A stretch of 64,000 nt of DNA from positions 109,106 through 173,105 of the forward strand of contig JAGYJA010000010.1 in the NCBI GenBank assembly GCA_018402385.1, in the 5' to 3' direction. Under the pieces are notes generated by a model. That model made no database searches. It was not told where the DNA came from and worked only from the letters and a program-made list of their open reading frames with translations. Source of the DNA: Flavobacteriaceae bacterium. GTDB taxonomy: Bacteria > Bacteroidota > Bacteroidia > Flavobacteriales > Flavobacteriaceae. This document shows positions 62,875-64,000 of this stretch, one piece after another. Positions within the stretch are counted from its first letter, which is position 1. Each line of letters opens with the position of its first letter. The position numbers and the translations under genes are program-made.

Positions 62875-63978
62875 GTGACAAAAGAAGAACTATTTTACAC
62901 CCTTGTTTTACAAAAAGTACCCAATCTGGGAGATGCTTCTGCAAAGAAATTGATTCAAAAAGCAGGAAGCCCGGAGGCTGTTTTCAAGGAAAAGAAAAGC
63001 AATTTACTTAAAATTGATGGGATTGGGACTTTTAAGTTAAGAGATTTGGGATCCAAAGATTTTTTTGCTGCAGCGGAAGAAGAAATCCAATTCATTGAAA
63101 AAAATGAAATTAAAACTGTTTATTTCAAGGACGATGAGTACCCTGAAAAATTGAAACACTGTATTGATGGTCCCATTCTCTATTTTCAACGCGGCAACAT
63201 CAATTTAAATAAAAACCGAATTATTAGTGTTGTGGGCACACGAAAAGTCACAAGTTATGGGAGTTCATTTTGTGAACAATTGATGGAAGAATTAGCACCA
63301 CTTGACCCCATTATTGTCTCGGGGTTTGCCTATGGAGTTGATATAACAGCACATAAAGCTGCAGTTAAAAATGGATTACAAACCATTGCCTGCCTCGCCC
63401 ACGGTTTGAATCAAATATATCCTAAAACTCATCAAAAATATGTCAAAGAAGTAGCCCATCATGGAGGTTTTATTACTGAGTTTTGGAGTAGCGACGCTTT
63501 TGATAAAACCAATTTTTTAAAACGAAACCGCATTATTGCAGGTATTTCTGAAGCAACAATCGTCATTGAATCTGCAGAAAAAGGAGGAAGCCTGGTCACA
63601 GCAGAGCTGGCTAATTCATATAACAGGGATGTTTTTGCCGTTCCCGGAAGGGTAAATGACAGCCAAAGCAAAGGCTGCAACAACCTTATAAAAACTCAAA
63701 GAGCAAATTTATTGACTTCTGCAGCAGATTTGGTTTATATTTTAAACTGGCAACTGGAAGGAAAAAGACCCAAAGTAATTCAAAAACAGCTTTTTGTAGA
63801 GCTAACAGACGATGAAAAAATAATTTTTAACTTTTTGAAAGAACATCCCAAAGCACACTTAGATGTGATTGCTTATGATTGCAAAATGCCCATTTTTAAA
63901 GCTACTACATTACTTTTTGATCTTGAGATAAAAGGGTTAATTAAGCAACTTCCAGGCAAAATATTTGAATTAAATTAA
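62875..63978 (+). CDS. dprA: DNA-processing protein DprA
   Basis: A 367-aa RecA loader for incoming single-stranded DNA in natural transformation. There is an N-terminal helical (SAM/HhH-like) domain (VPNLGDASAKKLIQKAGS and IDGIGTFKLRDLG), then the Rossmann-like core with SVVGTRKVTSYG-type and VSGFAYGVDITAHKAAV motifs, RNRIIAG, and KGGSLVTAELA. A C-terminal winged helix lies near 305-367. The start is GTG at 62875; no ATG fits. Its presence is compatible with, but does not prove, competence. Confidence 0.95.
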   Translation: MTKEELFYTLVLQKVPNLGDASAKKLIQKAGSPEAVFKEKKSNLLKIDGIGTFKLRDLGSKDFFAAAEEEIQFIEKNEIKTVYFKDDEYPEKLKHCIDGPILYFQRGNINLNKNRIISVVGTRKVTSYGSSFCEQLMEELAPLDPIIVSGFAYGVDITAHKAAVKNGLQTIACLAHGLNQIYPKTHQKYVKEVAHHGGFITEFWSSDAFDKTNFLKRNRIIAGISEATIVIESAEKGGSLVTAELANSYNRDVFAVPGRVNDSQSKGCNNLIKTQRANLLTSAADLVYILNWQLEGKRPKVIQKQLFVELTDDEKIIFNFLKEHPKAHLDVIAYDCKMPIFKATTLLFDLEIKGLIKQLPGKIFELN

Positions 63979-64000
63979 TAAAATTAACAAAGAATACAAA

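Overview
The window is a gene-dense, AT-rich stretch of a Bacteroidota chromosome, most likely class Flavobacteriia. Supporting signs: DUF4175, DUF4837, DUF4292, DUF4254, DUF6341, DUF6427 and DUF6909 family genes; a SprE/PorW component of the type IX secretion system (T9SS) and T9SS-sorted cargo; an ATP synthase operon without atpD/atpC; and promoters of the Bacteroidota form TTTG-N17-23-TAnnTTTG with few purine-rich ribosome sites. The genus cannot be named from the sequence. No rRNA, tRNA or CRISPR array was seen.

Layout. 1-14605 is housekeeping: DUF4175 protein (5' end outside the window), ybeY, mnmG flanked by two parS-like sites, a methyltransferase, a holB-like gene, pgk, a LysM lytic transglycosylase, a DUF4837 lipoprotein, tatA, an M23 peptidase and a GH3-family protein. 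14627-16318 is a DUF6909 protein that looks like a nucleoside-phosphorylase-fold enzyme. 16332-35163 is a surface-polysaccharide locus of the Wzx/Wzy type: a Wzz-like protein, wecB/wecC (UDP-ManNAcA), flippase, three polymerase/ligase-like membrane proteins, glycosyltransferases, a repeat-rich lipoprotein, a WecG/TagA transferase, ugd and a UDP-xylose synthase, the initiating sugar-phosphate transferase, and a CapK/PaaK-like enzyme.

35236-41703 mixes core genes (purD, DUF6341, DUF6427, DUF4254, GT9) with accessory inserts. One is a probable type II restriction-modification pair. The other is a DUF559 nuclease gene enclosed by inverted palindromic repeats, with a further solo repeat forming the 3' end of the methyltransferase gene. 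41704-43204 holds two tandem T9SS cargo genes, one frameshifted. 43367-53347 has a ferredoxin reductase, sprE/porW, a bactofilin, and the atp genes (atpZ, atpI-like, B, E, F, H, A, G) with intercistronic hairpins and a strong terminator. 53531-63978 holds a small lipoprotein, a flippase gene broken by a one-base slip in an A-run, a YefM-YoeB toxin-antitoxin pair, dut, a nucleotidyltransferase, TPR, DUF4292 and EnvC-like proteins, a thioesterase, a SPOR-domain protein and dprA.

Most notable are the DUF559 gene in its repeat-bounded cassette, the R-M pair with an unrecognised nuclease, the parS pair, the palindrome translated into the N-terminus of the UDP-xylose synthase, and the phosphorylase-like motifs in DUF6909. 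Several families of intergenic repeat recur in the window and in places have been captured into coding sequence.
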